Shown: in pieces, positions 63,441 through 64,000 of the stretch
Layout of the letters: each line of letters starts with the position of its first letter
Position numbering within the stretch: the first letter of the stretch is position 1
From: JAHRAW01 sp965249835
GTDB lineage: Bacteria; Pseudomonadota; Gammaproteobacteria; Arenicellales; Poriferihabitantaceae
Direction: 5' to 3'
DNA: 64,000 nt
Assembly (NCBI GenBank): GCA_965249835.1
Contig: CBDFMY010000003.1
Coordinates: 744,001 to 808,000 of the forward strand
Made by a program: the position numbers and the translations under genes
The notes under the pieces: model-generated
Databases searched by the model: none
Seen by the model: only the letters and a program-made list of their open reading frames with translations
What the model was told of the DNA's origin: nothing

Positions 63441-63655
63441 CTATGCGGATTTGTTGAACCAGCGCAGCGATGAATGCAGGTTGACCACCGAGCCGACGAT
63501 GGTCAGGGTGGGCGCGTGAATGTCTGTGGATTCAAGCAACGCCGTTAATGCCTCAAGGGTGCTGATATGCACCTTTTGCTGTAGCGTGGTGCCTTTTTCT
63601 ATCAACGCCGCCGGCGTATTCGCGGCCGCTCCATGCTTAATCAGGTTCTCGCAAA
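63441..63655 (-). pseudogene. C-terminal remnant of uroporphyrinogen-III C-methyltransferase
   Basis: About 70 residues: LIKHGAAANTPAALIEKGTTLQQKVHISTLEALTALLE..APTLTIVGSVVNLHSSLRWF, the last part of the CobA/CysG methylase domain that makes siroheme precursors. The homology stops near 63655, where an IS30 transposase remnant begins on the other strand. The gene was therefore truncated by an insertion-deletion event. Confidence 0.8.
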
Positions 63656-63663
63656 TGGCGCAT

Positions 63664-63771
63664 GTGGTCAACCAGATCAATAACCGGCCGCGCAAATGCC
63701 TTGGCATGAAAACAACGAATCAGGCACTATTCGGCATACCCCCCCCCCCACCTGTTGCACTTCGGGGTTGA
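63664..63771 (+). pseudogene. IS30-family transposase C-terminal remnant with expanded C-run
   Basis: Encodes VVNQINNRPRKCLGMKTTNQALFGI..PVALRG, the last 35 residues of an IS30-type transposase (NNRPRKxLG-K-TPN motif). Where related transposases usually have two prolines, an 11-base C run (63739-63749) gives a proline string. Confidence 0.75.
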
Positions 63772-63799
63772 ATTCAAGGTTGACTTCTGTCGGTGGTGT

Positions 63800-64000
63800 T
63801 CAGCATGGTAATTGTTCGATGATTTCTTTAACGCTGTTGTTCGGTTCGGTCACATCAAAGGGCAGGCAAAACAAATTCACATCATCGTCAAAACGATATT
63901 CAACATATTCCTCTTTTTTGAAATTGGCGTTAGACGGATAAATCAGCACAACTTTTTTGCATCCGTATTGCTTGCCGTAGGCAAAAAGTTGATACATATC
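63800..64000 (-). CDS. McrC-like restriction-system protein, C-terminal part (5' part outside window)
   Basis: The last ~65 residues: MYQLFAYGKQYGCKKVVLIYPSNANF, then FDDDVNLFCLPFDV. The YQL-AYG and KKVVLIYP segments match the nuclease-domain end of McrC-family proteins of modification-dependent restriction systems. The gene continues beyond the right edge, so neither the nuclease core nor McrB can be checked. Confidence 0.65.
   Translation of the reverse strand, partial: DMYQLFAYGKQYGCKKVVLIYPSNANFKKEEYVEYRFDDDVNLFCLPFDVTEPNNSVKEIIEQLPC

Overview
The window reads as a chromosomal segment of a gammaproteobacterium. The evidence is the Pro-Arg-His-Lys-Leu tRNA operon in front of tig-clpP, the gmk-rpoZ-spoT operon, the ilvE / zinc-finger / lipopolysaccharide order, a split B12-dependent ribonucleotide reductase (nrdJa/nrdJb) and a sox cluster. 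No lower-rank assignment is supported. Core genes are GC-rich. Several accessory genes (about 9.1-9.6, 11.7-12.7, 41.4-43.4 and 58.1-59.9 kb) are clearly AT-richer and look acquired.  LAYOUT. 0-9 kb holds housekeeping genes: clpP (cut by the window edge), tig, five tRNAs with a visible promoter, htpG behind an excellent sigma-32 promoter, a DMT-family exporter, tag, a 2-oxoglutarate dioxygenase, yggX, thpR and a class-I glutamine amidotransferase. 9-14.7 kb is an accessory locus: a small membrane protein and two paralogous secreted Sel1-repeat/trypsin-like proteases flanking an AT-rich gene with a HEPN-like motif. 14.9-17.9 kb is an operon of two ATP-grasp ligases and an MFS permease, possibly a small peptide or amino-acid-ligase pathway. 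18-24 kb holds DoxX, a Nu-class GST, a metallophosphoesterase, pyruvate kinase without an ATG start, an MFS permease and a tandem glutaredoxin-like protein. 24.2-32.6 kb is a sulfur-oxidation operon: YeeE/YedE transporter, beta-propeller, SoxY, SoxB, SoxZ, cytochrome c, DUF302, SCO1 and a periplasmic thioredoxin-type protein. SoxXA and SoxCD are absent here. 32.9-36.1 kb is nrdJa-nrdJb with an NrdR-like box.  36.1-50.6 kb is a lipopolysaccharide-core locus on the minus strand, framed by four patches of dispersed palindromic repeats. It contains waaF, several glycosyltransferases and two sugar-kinase genes, most joined by ATGA stop/start overlaps. Both kinases are interrupted in their N-lobe by a long poly-G run (G24 and G14). 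A third glycosyltransferase is out of frame at G7. Two cargo blocks (an ATPase plus putative nuclease, and a Fic gene) sit inside this operon, each bracketed by direct repeats derived from glycosyltransferase 3' ends. A DUF3800 gene nearby is broken by a 20-bp tandem duplication.  50.7-58 kb returns to housekeeping: an acyltransferase, a papain-like YiiX protein, gmk-rpoZ-spoT, a low-molecular-weight phosphatase, an L,D-transpeptidase and nagZ. 58-64 kb is a decaying defence and mobile-element zone: an MvaI/BcnI-type restriction-modification pair, both genes frameshifted; an IS5-family element; a possible gene remnant at its end; an intact SPFH/NfeD pair; a siroheme-methyltransferase remnant abutting an IS30 remnant with its own C-run; and the end of an McrC-like gene.  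The most striking feature is the LPS locus, where homopolymer runs and swappable cassettes appear to diversify the cell surface. All calls are by reading the sequence; no similarity search was run.
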